A stretch of 64,000 nt of DNA from Molanna angustata (GCA_963576475.1 OY754981.1:23130839-23194838), one strand, 5' to 3'. Positions 10,461 to 21,440 are shown, numbered from the stretch's first letter. The notes: generated by a model not told the origin, from the sequence alone. A program made the numbers and translations.

Positions 10461-11255
10461 GAAATGTTTTTTTGGTTTACTTCTTCTTTGTCAAAAATCG
10501 AGCCCAGGACACGGGAACAGATGTCAAATTCGGTACTCAATCACAGAGGTCTGTTTATATAATGTAAGTATTTAATTATATAATTTACTTTTGTTTATCC
10601 AACGTTATTGTTTATAGCGTTTCAATATATATTTTCCGATAAAACATGTTTTCCGCCTACTGACACTTTGGTTACTGTGAGTTAGGGGTGGGTTTTCTAT
10701 GGAAAATCCCTTTATTTTTGGCGGAAACCTTCTTCAAATTCACGTTTGATAATAAACAAAGCTCTCACAACCTGACGGTTGGGTGTGTGAAAGGTTCCAA
10801 GGATGGATAAAGCCACGACAGCAAAAGCGAAAGAGACTAATGGAAAATCGATAAAAGTATTCAATTATTCAAGTTAGTTCAATGAGCGAACATGGATATC
10901 AGCCAAGAAGAGAGAAAGAAGAAGTGTATTGTCGTTTACATTCGAGGAAATGTATATTATTAATCTTGTGGATGTTCGCAAATAAATTATTGCCACTAAG
11001 AAAAATATTTACCGAGAGTTACAAATTGGATAGTTTTTAAAACGTTGTAGCTACGAGCCATGTCAAATGTTTGAAAACTTCAAATAACTATCAAAATTAT
11101 AAATGCAATATTGTAATTTTAACAAATGTTTTTTTTAAGTACTTGATTTGATTGATCAATTATTGACTTAGTATTCTAGAGGCGTTAACGTTGAGAATAT
11201 TTATTTATATAAATATTAAAATAATAATAATAACAATACATTATTTTAATATCTA
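10461..11255. other. Unassigned DNA, partly higher complexity
   Basis: No coding or repeat is seen. The part at 10640-10830 has a more balanced composition than its flanks and matches no other place in the window. Confidence 0.45.
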
Positions 11256-11261
11256 AATAGA

Positions 11262-11460
11262 TATGAAGTTAGAATATTAATGTAGAACCAGGAAATTAAG
11301 ACATCTGCAGGTCTTACGAAATGTCATCGGCTGGTTTACGTGATGACTTTATGCACTTGCGCAACGTTCACCAGTAATGCCTTTTTATTAAGTTCCCCAT
11401 CAATCCAATTTTTGAAAGTTCTATATATTTTATTCAAAGATAAAGTTCATGAAAATAAGC
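11262..11460 (-). repeat. Dispersed repeat family A, copy 3 (diverged)
   Basis: Recognisable blocks are atcggctggtttacgtgatg, acttgcgcaacgttcacca and gaaagttctatatat. This copy carries more substitutions than the others. Confidence 0.8.
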
Positions 11461-11639
11461 TGTTTTTGCCATTGTCATCTATGAAATTACGAATATACAG
11501 TTCTTATACAGTAGGTGATAATGCTTTCGCACAGATGTCATCCCTGTAAAGCGACAGAATTATTATTTCATTTTTGGCTTGTACCAATGTGTCTGCAAAT
11601 CGAATATTTTTCAGAAGTAACATATACGCATGCATTGGA

Positions 11640-11800
11640 TCTTCCCTGTTGACTCCCGACAGGGAAAAAATCTCTTTGTTTTAATTCCACTTTGTCTTTT
11701 TTGTTACATTACTAGCTTCAAGAACTACCGTTCTCTAATTGTCTCCTGTATTTACTCACCTGAAGAAGATAACGGTAGGTCTTGAAACTAGTTGTGTGAT
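11640..11800 (+). other. Hammerhead-like hairpin, probably Penelope-derived
   Basis: Imperfect 26-bp arms lie at 11711-11736 and 11767-11792. The right side carries CTGAAGA (11760-11766), a weak stem, then GAAAC (11784-11788), TA, GTT and GTG. The last three bases can pair with CAC before the core. This order is that of a type I hammerhead, but stem II is only about 3 bp and an extra base precedes GAAAC, so activity is doubtful. The upstream text gactcccgacagggaaaaaa also occurs at 14.58 kb. Confidence 0.4.
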
Positions 11801-12169
11801 GAAAGAACAAAGATTGCATTTTATTTTGATATCTTTAATCATTAGCAATTAAAGTATTGACACAAGACGGCGTAGTCTAAAATTCAATAGTAAATAACTC
11901 AAATCACAATTTATTATACTATGTCAAAATACCAACAAAGAGATATTTTGAAATTTTCCAACTGTCGATTCGTTCAAGAGAATGAAATTCTCTTGAAGGA
12001 AGAGGCAGTTTAAATCCAAGATACGCGAGATTGTATGTAGGGTCTATATTTTTTACGGTGTTTCCAACTTTGAAGTAAAAAAACACCAACTTAGAGGATT
12101 CGCGGAATATAAGTTCCATATACGGATTTACTCAGAATTCGGAGAAGAACTTATCGTGTGTCTGTGTGT

Positions 12170-12172
12170 CTG

Positions 12173-12232
<60 letters not shown>

Positions 12233-12300
12233 TGTCTGTGTGTGTCCGTGAGGTGTGTGTGGTGTGTGTGTGTGGTGTGTGTGTGTGTGTGTCTGTGTGT
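12170..12300. repeat. (GT)n microsatellite, interrupted
   Basis: A run of about 30 GT units is followed by interrupted GT tracts. It lies inside family D. Long frames on both strands here are only dipeptide repeats. Confidence 0.95.
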
Positions 12301-12349
12301 GTGTCCGTCCCCCCTTATAACTTTTGATCCGCTCAATTTACAGATCCCA

Positions 12350-12359
12350 AGTGTGTGTG

Positions 12360-12427
<68 letters not shown>
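12350..12427. repeat. (GTGC)n and (GT)n microsatellite
   Basis: About ten GTGC/GCGT units are followed by GT units. They lie between two copies of the family D block gatccgct. Confidence 0.95.
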
Positions 12428-12430
<3 letters not shown>

Positions 12431-12787
12431 ATTAACTTTTGATCCGCTAAATTTACAGAGCCGGAAATTTCAGAATATATAAACAGTAATAAGCCTACAA
12501 AATTTTATACTCAGAATTTTGAATTTTTATTTCAGTCAGGGGTTATCAACTTTTGATTTTTACTTTATTTTTCCATATATCTCAGAAACCATAAAAGCTA
12601 GAACGCTGAATTGATATGAATACAGAGAAATACAAAATCTCAAATTATATTTTTCAAAAAAATTCCAGAGGTTCTCAAACATTTTTTTATAACAAATTTA
12701 TGTGCTTAACTGCCTATATTTCCAAAGATTTTAAAAATATCGAAAAAAGCCGAAACACATCAACTAGATAATTTATTTTCTATAAAA

Positions 12788-13012
12788 AATATTAACATTG
12801 TAGTAGTACATTTTTATAAAAATTGAATTTAGTGACGACATCGCTTCATACAATTTGTATGGCAGTCGCCTATACACAATATCTAAGAAGACTTAATAGT
12901 TTGATACTTAATATCTAAACATACATACATACCATCATGCTGTTTTCATATTCCGGGTAGGAAAAAAGGACCGACCTCCACACTATCGTATCTTGACATA
13001 CATACCTACATG
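12788..13012 (+). repeat. Dispersed repeat family E, copy 2
   Basis: It matches 2206-2436 throughout, including accatcatgctgttttcata and gaccgacctccacac. Confidence 0.75.
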
Positions 13013-13610
13013 TGTTGTATAGAAAACAAAATATCTTAAAATATTCGAAAATTTGGATTTATGGGTTAATAGTTTGGTACTTATTCTTCAACTATACATA
13101 GTATCGCTATCGACAGTTGGATCTCATGTGTTTCATGCAACTAGTTATATGAAATGTTGCACTTGTTTTTTCACCCTGTTAAACTAGCGATAATATACTC
13201 GTATAATCGATTCTTTTCGTAATGTGAATATCGGAAAATTTGTACTTAAAGAATGAATAAGAAATGCCGAATCTCAGTAAAGTCATAACTTTTGATTGAA
13301 TATTAAAAAGATAGTATGTTAATGAACGGATTAATACAATGAAGGCGATCATACTAAGAAACCTAAGATGTTAACCACTTTACTCTACCTAACCCTAAAG
13401 TTCATTAACAAGGTAGATATATTAACAAAGTTAAAATAAGGTACAAAGTACAGTTTGCAAGTTTGAATTACAGTTTGCAAGTGTTATGTATGTGAGTGAT
13501 ATGAAATCGTTTAAAAAAGGGGTTTAATCGTTACTTTCTTTATAAAATTAAGAGATAATAATCAATAATTGAAACGGGATATGGAATATGGAAGCAAATG
13601 AGTTAAAATC
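13013..13610. other. Unassigned AT-rich DNA
   Basis: Nothing is recognised beyond a short doubled piece (acagtttgcaagt) near 13.45 kb. Confidence 0.5.
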
Positions 13611-13744
13611 GTCGGTCTTCGTAGCTCAGTTGGTTAGATCTGAGCGAAGGGTCTCGGGTTTGATTCCCGGTGGAGACACATTTTTTTAATTGTATTTTCA
13701 GCCTGGATCTGTCAGACGATAAATATCGTAAGTCTCCAGTATAA
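13611..13744 (+). mobile_element. tRNA-derived SINE (SINE1), 5' part, interrupted
   Basis: The head resembles a tRNA, with an A box around tagctcagttggtta and a B box at gggtttgattccc, followed by the family body (ctggatctgtcagacgat, gtctccag). The element stops at the TAA target duplication of the Harbinger-like insertion and resumes at 15123. Confidence 0.9.
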
Positions 13745-15125
13745 GGGGCTGTTTCACCAAACTCCGAATAAGTCTCGAATAACTATTCGGCAAATAGTGC
13801 TATTCGCCGGTTAAAATGTTTTGAATAAAATTTGCATTTCACAATCGTTGGATAAGTTCCGAATAGTAAATTGACGAATAACGATGGCAACGTCGCATTT
13901 TCATAGACAAATACATAGAAATGTACTAGTTTTCAAATTCTTCTGTGGACAACCGCCAAATGCGTTTAATTTTGACGTTTAAGTTTTAGGTACGTTTAGA
14001 TCGAATCTTTTGAATTTAAATAACAATAAACAATATTCTATGTATTTAAATTAATACTTAATTTTACATTTGAATGACATTATTTAAATAACAAATATAA
14101 TAAAAATAAAAAAAAATCCAATGTTTGCGCATATGCAATAATAAAAATATTCGATTACTTACACATTGGTACAAGTAGGTAAATAAGACAAAAATGACCT
14201 TATAAGTCTGGCGCAATTCAGGGGTGACTTCTATGCGAAAAATGCAAATATTTTTTATTTATTTTGTTACAACAAAATAAATAAAAAATAATAAGATTGT
14301 TGTTCATAATTTCACCCATAGATGGCTGTAGTAAAAATTCCTTATTTTCAAGCGAAAAGAATTTCAGTATTACAATATATAGAACTTTCAAAATTGAATT
14401 GATAGGGATCTCATTAAAAAGGCATAATTGGTGAACGTTGCGCAAGCGCATAAAGTGATCACGTAAACCAGCCGATGACAGGTCGTAAGCACTGTAGGTG
14501 CCTTGATTTCCCGGTTCTCCTACAATAAATATTCCAACTTCGTCTCTATTGAGATAATTAAAAATCTGTTAAAAAATATCTTTGACTCCCGACAGGGAAA
14601 AAAATCCAATGTTTGCGCATATGCAATAATAAAAATATTCGAAATATAATAAAGTAATGTTTTATATATCAAAGTATGTATTTACTTCATTGTATTTGTC
14701 GTAATTCGATATTTTATCAAGTCACATATCATTGATACTGTAAACTTTGACAAACGAAATTTTCTTTTAAAATTAACTTCATCGAATTCGACGAAGTAAT
14801 CTTTTCATGGCCTAATATTTTATCTATTCGTGTAGGAAACATTTCCGCATCAAAAACATCGTCTATTGCCTCGAATAAAATCATATTTAAAAGAAAATAA
14901 CAATGAAACACGTGATACCGGCAATGAAATGCAACTGTCAAAGTGACAAATAAAGTTCCGAATAACTTTACTGGGTAGGTAAAGTCCCCTATAAGTTACT
15001 TGTCACTTCATCTGACGAGTAGCGCTATTCGGGAGTGGTGAAACGCAATTTTTACTTTACTTGAGACATAACCACTGAATAGGCATAATCGAGAGATATT
15101 CGGGACCTGGTGAAACAGCCCCTAA
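13742..15125. mobile_element. PIF/Harbinger-like non-autonomous element
   Basis: Terminal inverted repeats begin GGGGCTGTTTCACCA at 13745 and, read in reverse from 15122, GGGGCTGTTTCACCAGG. TAA is duplicated at 13742-13744 and 15123-15125. Removing the element and one TAA restores the SINE body at exactly its usual length (compare 45640-45670), which confirms the insertion. No transposase is recognisable. A 70-codon minus frame at 14729-14941 is of unknown meaning. Family A is nested inside. Confidence 0.9.
14109..14641 (+). repeat. Family A, fullest copy, between 45-bp direct repeats
   Basis: This is the longest family A copy (about 14154-14581). It includes a 5' part (cattggtacaagtagg, tctggcgcaattcagggg) seen elsewhere only at 33.7 kb. 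It is flanked by direct repeats at 14109-14153 and 14597-14641, each containing module F (tttgcgcatatgcaat). The repeats may be an unusually long target duplication or the terminal repeats of a composite unit. Confidence 0.8.
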
Positions 15126-15200
15126 GACAATTTATCATTGGATGCGTGTTAAATTGATAATTAACATAGTATATGTAAGTTGCCTGAGCAGCAATTCAAA
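15123..15200 (+). mobile_element. SINE1, 3' part
   Basis: This is the continuation of the SINE at 13611: acaatttatcattggatgcg, then ttaacatagta and the family end gttgcctgagcagcaat. Confidence 0.85.
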
Positions 15201-16254
15201 ACGAAATACATTAAATTAAAAAAAATGATAGTTGAACAAGTAGGTACACTAAAAATTTCGTCAAAATTGGTCGAGTCGTTTAGGAGGAAGTCAGTGACGT
15301 ACACACGCACAGAAGAACTATTTTAATAAGATAATATCATAGGTAGCCTTTCCGAAAAAATAGTATCAAGTAAGTCTTATACTCATAGTAAGTTGTTCGT
15401 GTAATTTCGACCCTTAATCCTTTTCGGGTTATCCTAAATCCTAAACTACACAACTCCCTAATATTGGACCAAAGTCAATCTCACGAGATCTCGCCTCATT
15501 CTTACAAGTAGGACTTCCGTGTCGTACACATTTATTATACACCTTACAATATTGGGATACGAAAAAAACAATAGTAAAATATATTACCTTTTTCTTCATA
15601 CGTTGCTATGACTTTGTTTAATTTGCGAATACATTAATTTTAATTTTTAATTTTATATATTTCGGTAAACATTTCGGTATATTAACTTTCACTAGTTGTC
15701 AAATTCACATAGTTTTAAACAATTCTATTCTGAAGTTTTGCAAAATCATTTAAATCTATGACAACCCTAAAAACACTGTATATAAGCTATGTATGTGTCC
15801 AACATTCTCGATTTTGCCTCGGACACGTGGAGCCACTTCTATATTACTTTAAAGATAGGATAGAGAATGTACAAAACAATTTTTTGAACTAAAAAACTTG
15901 AACTATATATGTAAATTATCATTTGATAACTATCGCCTTTCTACACAACATCATAAATTAATAACTTTAGAAAATTAGCCGAGATGTTATATTTACATAA
16001 ATTGATAAATAATAAAATAGACTCCATCGTATTACTATTATCATTTAATTGCCCATCAATCCGGTACCATTTAAGTTACCTATATGTAATAAAAACTATT
16101 TACAGCATGCATTTACAATGTGTTCTTCAAGGTTATAGATATCTCTAATATGTCATTATTAAATTAAAATCAATACTATAGTCACGGAATGCCTCTGTGG
16201 CTTCTAGTGAGTATATTTTTACAAGATCTCCTATTTCCCTTTCCATCAAATTCC
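15201..16254. other. Unassigned AT-rich DNA
   Basis: Nothing is recognised. Confidence 0.5.
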
Positions 16255-16412
16255 TAATATCCTTTCCATTCCTTTCCCTATAAATCTGCCATTAGAATTT
16301 ACATAGGTTTGATTATGTCTGTAAACCTAATTGGTCCTTAAATGGAGAACTTTGTTGCATCACTTGTTATGAAGACTACAGAATAAAATAAAATAAATAA
16401 ATAAATTTATTT
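16255..16412 (+). mobile_element. Probable LINE 3' end with (TAAA)n tail
   Basis: A non-coding segment ends in ataaaataaaataaataaat. Tails of this kind close jockey/CR1-type LINEs in this window (42.06 and 44.01 kb). There is no coding part. Confidence 0.4.
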
Positions 16413-17016
16413 TTTGATATCTCGTAAAATATATAGTATGATGGAGTTTTATTTATTTGTATTTTTCTATTCTGTGGATACCTGATGTTAAAATTGAATA
16501 TATTTTCCCATGGGAAGGGTTTTGTACAGAAATTTCAAGATACTTTTAATAAAATGGACAAATATTGTGATCCGTTTAGTACACATACACGAGAAAATCA
16601 ATTCAATACATAGGTATTCAAAATGGATTTCTTAAAAATCATCTACTCAAATCTGACATTATTTGCTACAGGTATTCGTAGCATTCATTTGACAAGGAAT
16701 ATACATGACTTCAATCAGGTTTAATATATTAATTCTTTAATGTTAATTATTACATATTATATTGCATACCTACGTTGATGTTTTTATTTTATCATTGTCA
16801 ACAGTATTGATATTGTAGATCACAATCTTCGGGTTTTTTAAATCAATTACATAATATTTTGTGAAACCTACTATTAGCATTAAAATACTCGTGTATATAC
16901 ATACTCGTGTCATTGTTTCTTACCACAATCTTCGAGTTTATTACCATATGTCAATTTCTTTCAATCAACCAGTATTTGCAACCCAGAGAAACAAGATTTG
17001 AATGAGATATTACTAT
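16413..17016. other. Unassigned AT-rich DNA
   Basis: Nothing is recognised. Confidence 0.5.
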
Positions 17017-17098
17017 AAAAAAAAATCCTTTGCTGGAGATCGATCCCAGGACGCCTGCACAGAAGCCGCCAAACGACTTATCAACTGTGCCAGGGAGG
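17017..17098 (-). mobile_element. tRNA-derived SINE head, family SINE2
   Basis: The reverse strand shows ctggcacagttgataagtcg as A box and gggatcgatctccagca as B box. The same head is found at 29.96 kb (minus) and 42.98 kb (plus), so it is a dispersed element and not a tRNA gene. Confidence 0.7.
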
Positions 17099-17224
17099 TC
17101 ACTATTTACTAGTGTATTACTAACATACTTACAATTTAAAGAATAAACAAAGTACAATTTACTTTAAGTCCTTGTTTCTCTTAGCTGGAAACACAGGTTA
17201 TGTAGTTGAGAATACATAATCGTC

Positions 17225-17300
17225 ATTTGGCAATAAGTCTTTAGCAATAAGCATTTGAATTTGGCAATAAAAAGCATTTGGCAATAAACATTAAGTATAG
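17225..17300. repeat. Short tandem repeat (catttggcaataa)
   Basis: Four imperfect repeats of roughly 13-20 bases containing ttggcaataa. Confidence 0.7.
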
Positions 17301-17464
17301 AGTACATTTGTATAATATATTGAAAAATCCTTTCCATCTAAACACCGAAATTAACAGGAGAAAAATGAATATTGTAATAAATTGTTACATATGGAATCAA
17401 TAAACATCTTCATTACTGAACGATTTTTTGTCGCAAGGAATTGATTAAATAATGCTGTGCTTTT

Positions 17465-17678
17465 TTATTGCTTCTCGGGCAACTAAAAGGTACTATGTCA
17501 AATATAAATTTAACACGCACCCAATAACAAGTTGCCACATTCGGGAGACTTGCGATATTAATCGTCTCACAGATCCAGACTGAAAACACAATTAAAAACT
17601 GTGTCTTCTTCGGGAATCGAACCCAGGACCTTTGGATCAGCAGTCAGATACCTAAACAACCGAGGCACAAAAGCCGAC
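17465..17678 (-). mobile_element. tRNA-derived SINE1, near complete
   Basis: On the minus strand it runs from gtcggcttttgtgcctcggt through the B box gggttcgattcccgaag to the body (gtctggatctgtgagacgat) and the end gttgcccgagaagcaat, followed by an A-rich tail. It has the full-length structure of the family. Confidence 0.9.
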
Positions 17679-18046
17679 TTTCTTAATAAAAAAAACTGTG
17701 AATTTAGAATGTCAACGAGAAGTTGGAACTGATTTGGCATTTGGTAACAAATGGACGAATACAATCTGGTATACGTAACACGAAAACATTATATTCATAC
17801 ATTACGACAGCAATAAAAATCCCAACGACCATCAAAGTACAGCATGCAATATAAAGCTAAGTATCACGATTGTACCGCAAAAAGCTGGTAGCGCTTACAG
17901 TCAGACACAGCGGATCAAAAAGCACTCCAAAGCAGGCCGCAGAGAACAATTGTTCATAGGGTTAGGTCAGTTATTCTCAACGATGGGAAAGGAAAAAGGA
18001 TTCTTAATAATATTTTTTCTTACGTAGGTATATGTTAAACTTTATT
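17679..18046. other. Unassigned DNA
   Basis: The stretch 17880-17960 has a more balanced composition than its flanks and contains the palindrome GAACAATTGTTC. Nothing else is recognised. Confidence 0.4.
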
Positions 18047-18160
18047 GGCCTTACTTACTATTTGCAATTTGTGTTTAAGCTGATACTTACCCAGTTTTTT
18101 GTATGGCCAAAACTGACTTAGCATCGGATTAAACTCGTATTTTAAATAGTAAGTAAGGCC
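18047..18160. mobile_element. Small fold-back element, 114 bp
   Basis: Perfect 17-bp arms (ggccttacttactattt at 18047-18063 and its complement at 18144-18160) are followed by further partial pairing inward. It is probably a miniature inverted-repeat transposon. No clear target duplication is seen. Confidence 0.7.
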
Positions 18161-19064
18161 CTATTAGTCCAGGAATAAAAAGAAAATTATTTATTGAAAA
18201 AAACTAGTAAAAATGCGGACTGTGCAGACCGCCGTGGCATTGATTTTGAAAAACAAATTAAACGTGTTGTCTTGAGAAATTTTAATACGAAAAACAACAT
18301 CTCAAGCAGCTTCACAGATATCAATTCTTTTGTAAAAAAAAATTCAATGACATGTTGGCATAATTATTATGGTTCTATTTCGCCAATAACACGAATGATT
18401 TCTTCTTCCAGTTTAGGAATCAACCCCCCTAGACAACGTGTGATTTAGCTTAATAAAAGAGCTAAATGTCACACTGTCTAGGGGGGCAGTTTAAGAAAAG
18501 TCAAGTTAAGAACAATTCACAATCGAATCCTGAACTGTAGAATCTATTCTTTTCATCGACAGGTATGCATAGTGGAACACCATTAAGATTTTTTTTATGC
18601 AATTAAAAAAGAATATTCGATTTACTATTAAGATTATTTTTGTTCATTCGTGTGAATTTGAGAACTTTCTGAATAAATCGTTCATTATAAGTTTAATTAA
18701 TATAGTTATTTTTGTATTGTTATTTTGATTGGTAAAAATATTGGAAATAAATTAAGTAATTTCAAACCTGTAAAAGTAAAAAGCAGAAAATATAAAATAA
18801 AATCAAAAAATATGAAAAACAAATAAAATATAAATATAAATAAAAACATAAATAAAATATAAATATAAAATGATAATATAAAAAAAAATAATAATGAAGC
18901 CTTTTTATTATTCCATTTCTTTTACAATATTTTTTTAAGCATAATATATAAGTATTTTTTTTTAATAAGTAGTTTGTTAAATTAATGTACAGTATTTAAA
19001 CTTATTTCTATTTTCTAATTTGTATGAATATAATATATTATGTATATTTTTCATGAAATAGATC
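18161..19064. other. Unassigned AT-rich DNA with a hairpin
   Basis: Nothing is recognised apart from the hairpin at 18424-18486. The part at 18780-18890 is A/T simple sequence. Confidence 0.45.
18424..18486. other. Strong hairpin, 28-bp arms
   Basis: The left arm begins CCCCCCTAGACAACGTGTGA. The right arm read in reverse begins CCCCCCTAGACAGTGTGACA. The loop is about 8 nt. It could be a minimal inverted-repeat element or the fused ends of a deleted DNA transposon. Confidence 0.7.
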
Positions 19065-19195
19065 CTTCTTGGGTAAAGACCTCCCTCGAATAGTTTCCAT
19101 ATATGTAGTTACATCTTTGCCATTTTCTTTCCAGTCCGTTTCCCCTGTTGTTATTATATCATTGATCCACCTTTTGTACGGCCTGCCAAATATAA
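19065..19195 (-). mobile_element. LINE C-terminal relic
   Basis: The reverse strand contains GRPYKRWI, TTGETDWKENGKDVT and IRGRSLPKKD across frames. The GRP..RW motif followed by W..N.. is typical of non-LTR C-terminal tails. It is short and frameshifted. Confidence 0.5.
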
Positions 19196-19199
19196 ATAT

Positions 19200-20460
19200 A
19201 ATATAACATAAATAAAATAGGTATAAATATAAAATATGAAATACAAATCGTATATGTTTGATGATAACTGAACTCTGCCCAGAAACAAAAACAGACTGCT
19301 CAACTTATATAAAGTTGAATGTGAAAGCACACAGCCACCAACATGCGACCACATGTGAGATTGTTATTTCCAGAAATAAAACCATCAACCGATGATACCT
19401 ATTGCAGACACTGCGGTTACAGAACACCGCAAACAGGATCCAAAAGTTATATATAATAGAAGTTTGTGAAAATAATTGTAAACGATAATATTAACCATTT
19501 GATAAATGGATGTATGAAAAATAAATACCTATTCATTAACTACATACATATGTAAAAACAAGTGCATAAAGACAGGTTTAGTTTCTGAAGGAGAATCGAT
19601 CAGCCTGTAAAAAGAAACAAGTTTTCGTAAAACCAAAATCTCTTAATTTTACCAGCATTAAACGTAAAAATATGCTACAAACAAACAACTGCAAAATATA
19701 TGTTATATATGAATATGATGAATTCTATAATTATCAATTTGTTTTATTATTTTTATACTCTTTTGTGTACATCTTTTCCTGTTTTTCCCAATCATATCCA
19801 TTATCTTTGCTTAAATTTTGAAATATCTTGGAACTAAGGTGCCGCATCGAGACAGTTCGCGCGATGTTTTTCAGAATGAAGGCACTGTTTTCCGACGGTA
19901 ACTTAAATCTTAACATAAAGCAACGCCTGGTGAAGTGCTACATATGGTCCATGTGGTTTTTTTTGACACACTAATATGAAGCAAGCTGTGGACGCGCTTA
20001 ATTGGAGGGTTAACGAGATTTTTACTAAATAAACGAGTCTGTTCTGAGGCAGTACTTAATTTTTAATTTGGTTTAAGGTTATAAGTTAAGTGCAAAAGCA
20101 TTAACAGAAATCATTAACAAATAAAACAAAAAAACAGGGACATCTTAGTTATTTCAACCCGTAAAAGTGTAAGGAAATTGGTGATATACATGGATACCAA
20201 CACATACCCATCATCACGACTTATCCCACAACGTGGGGTAACCAGCGACGTACGTACGTGTGCATTACATTATAAGAAGTAGCACGGCACATGCGATTTT
20301 CTCACACACCAGTCTCGTCTCACCTAAAAGGCAAATACATTAATAATTGGTGGCTCTTACTGGTGGAAGAAGTAGTCTAAGCCGGTCCATCACAGCGTAA
20401 GGTGAATTTTAATATGTAAGCGGAATATTTGAAAATGAAAATCTGAACCCACAAATAAAA
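19200..20460. other. Unassigned DNA
   Basis: No coding segment or repeat copy is recognised. Confidence 0.45.
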
Positions 20461-20559
20461 AACTTGAAAGAACCCTTATCATCACAAAGCGTCTGAAAAT
20501 GTATGAAAAGAAAACCGTGGACCTTTCTGTGTACATCATCATACACGACCTATTTTCCC

Positions 20560-20830
20560 ACTATTCTCCCGTATTAATTCATACTTATAATACGAACAAT
20601 GAGCAAACAATGGGAAATCGAGGGCCACCTAACGGCGAGATTAAAAGCAGCATTACGGCTCAACGTATCTGGCGGGCTTTCAAATTTAAACCTTTTTGTT
20701 TCGGGCCCAGCAAAATGTAATATTGACACAATAATCAAATCAGCCGCGGCGCGGTGGGGTGAATGTTATTAACTAAATACGCTCTTTCGATTTTACACGG
20801 AACAATGGACAATGAATATGTTCATGTCAC
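20560..20830. promoter_or_regulatory. Candidate conserved regulatory island with SOX-like sites
   Basis: A GC-richer segment (core 20615-20765) matches nothing else in the window and has no long frame with a recognisable protein. On both sides lie SOX-type motifs: gaacaatgag (20594), aaacaatggg (20605), ggaacaatgg and acaatgaat (20800-20815). This pattern fits an enhancer or conserved non-coding element, but there is no direct proof of function. Confidence 0.35.
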
Positions 20831-20935
20831 ATGAATTATTTAATGTAATGAATATAATATAACCTTATAATACCTAATATAATTCTATGACGATTTAATT
20901 TAGGTCAAAGAAATATAATCCATTATTCCTTTATA

Positions 20936-21440
20936 CTGCCTTTCTTGTTGAGCTAAAAAAACTATGCCAATCAAAACTGCCTTTCTTGTTGAGCTAAAAA
21001 AACTATGCCAATCAAAACTGCCTTTCTTGTTGAGCTATAAAAACTATGCCAATTAAAACTGCCATTCTTGTTGAGCTCAAAAAACCATGCCAATCAAAAC
21101 TGCCTTTCTTGTTGAGCTAAAAAAACTATGCCAATCAAAACTGCCTTTCTTGTTGAGCTAAAAAAACTATGCCAATCAAAACTGCCTTTCTTGTTGAGCT
21201 AAAAAAAACTATGCCAATCAAAACTGCCTTTCTTGTTGAGCTAAAAAAACTATGCCAATCAAAACTGCCTTTCTTGTTGAGCTAAAAAAAACTATGCCAA
21301 TCAAAACTGCCTTTCTTGTTGAGCTAAAAAAAACTATGCTTATCAACACTGCCTTTCTACTTGAGCTAAAAAAACTACGCCACTCAAAAGTGTCGAATAA
21401 ACACTTAAAAAAACTATGCCACTCAAAAGTGTCGAATAAA
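20936..21440. repeat. Minisatellite, 41-42-bp unit, about 11 copies
   Basis: Unit starts (ctgcctttcttgttgagc) lie at 20936, 20977, 21018, 21059, 21100, 21141, 21182, 21224, 21265, 21307 and 21349. Most units are 41 bp. Units ending at 21223, 21306 and 21348 have one extra A. The last copies (21350-21440) are diverged. The 42-bp units let both strands read through as repeats of about 14 residues, which is a by-product rather than evidence of a gene. Confidence 0.95.

Larger units (their letters stand above)
11940..12700 (-). repeat. Dispersed repeat family D, copy 2, with internal microsatellites
   Basis: It is the reverse complement of the copy at 43.1-43.7 kb. Both share ttgagcggatcaaaag-type and aaccataaaagct/tttctgagatatatgg blocks and the coding-like segment ending LERIDSW (minus strand, 12119 to 11919). 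The short CA run found in other copies has expanded here into long GT and GTGC arrays, and the block attaacttttgatccgct is duplicated around the second array. Confidence 0.8.

Noticed and set aside
12151..12442. Long frames on both strands at 12.2-12.4 kb
   Set aside because: They are dipeptide translations of GT/GTGC microsatellites.
20936..21440. Regularly spaced repeats resembling a CRISPR array or a repeat-protein gene
   Set aside because: Whole units are repeated without unique spacers, the genome is eukaryotic, and the frame depends on single-A length changes.
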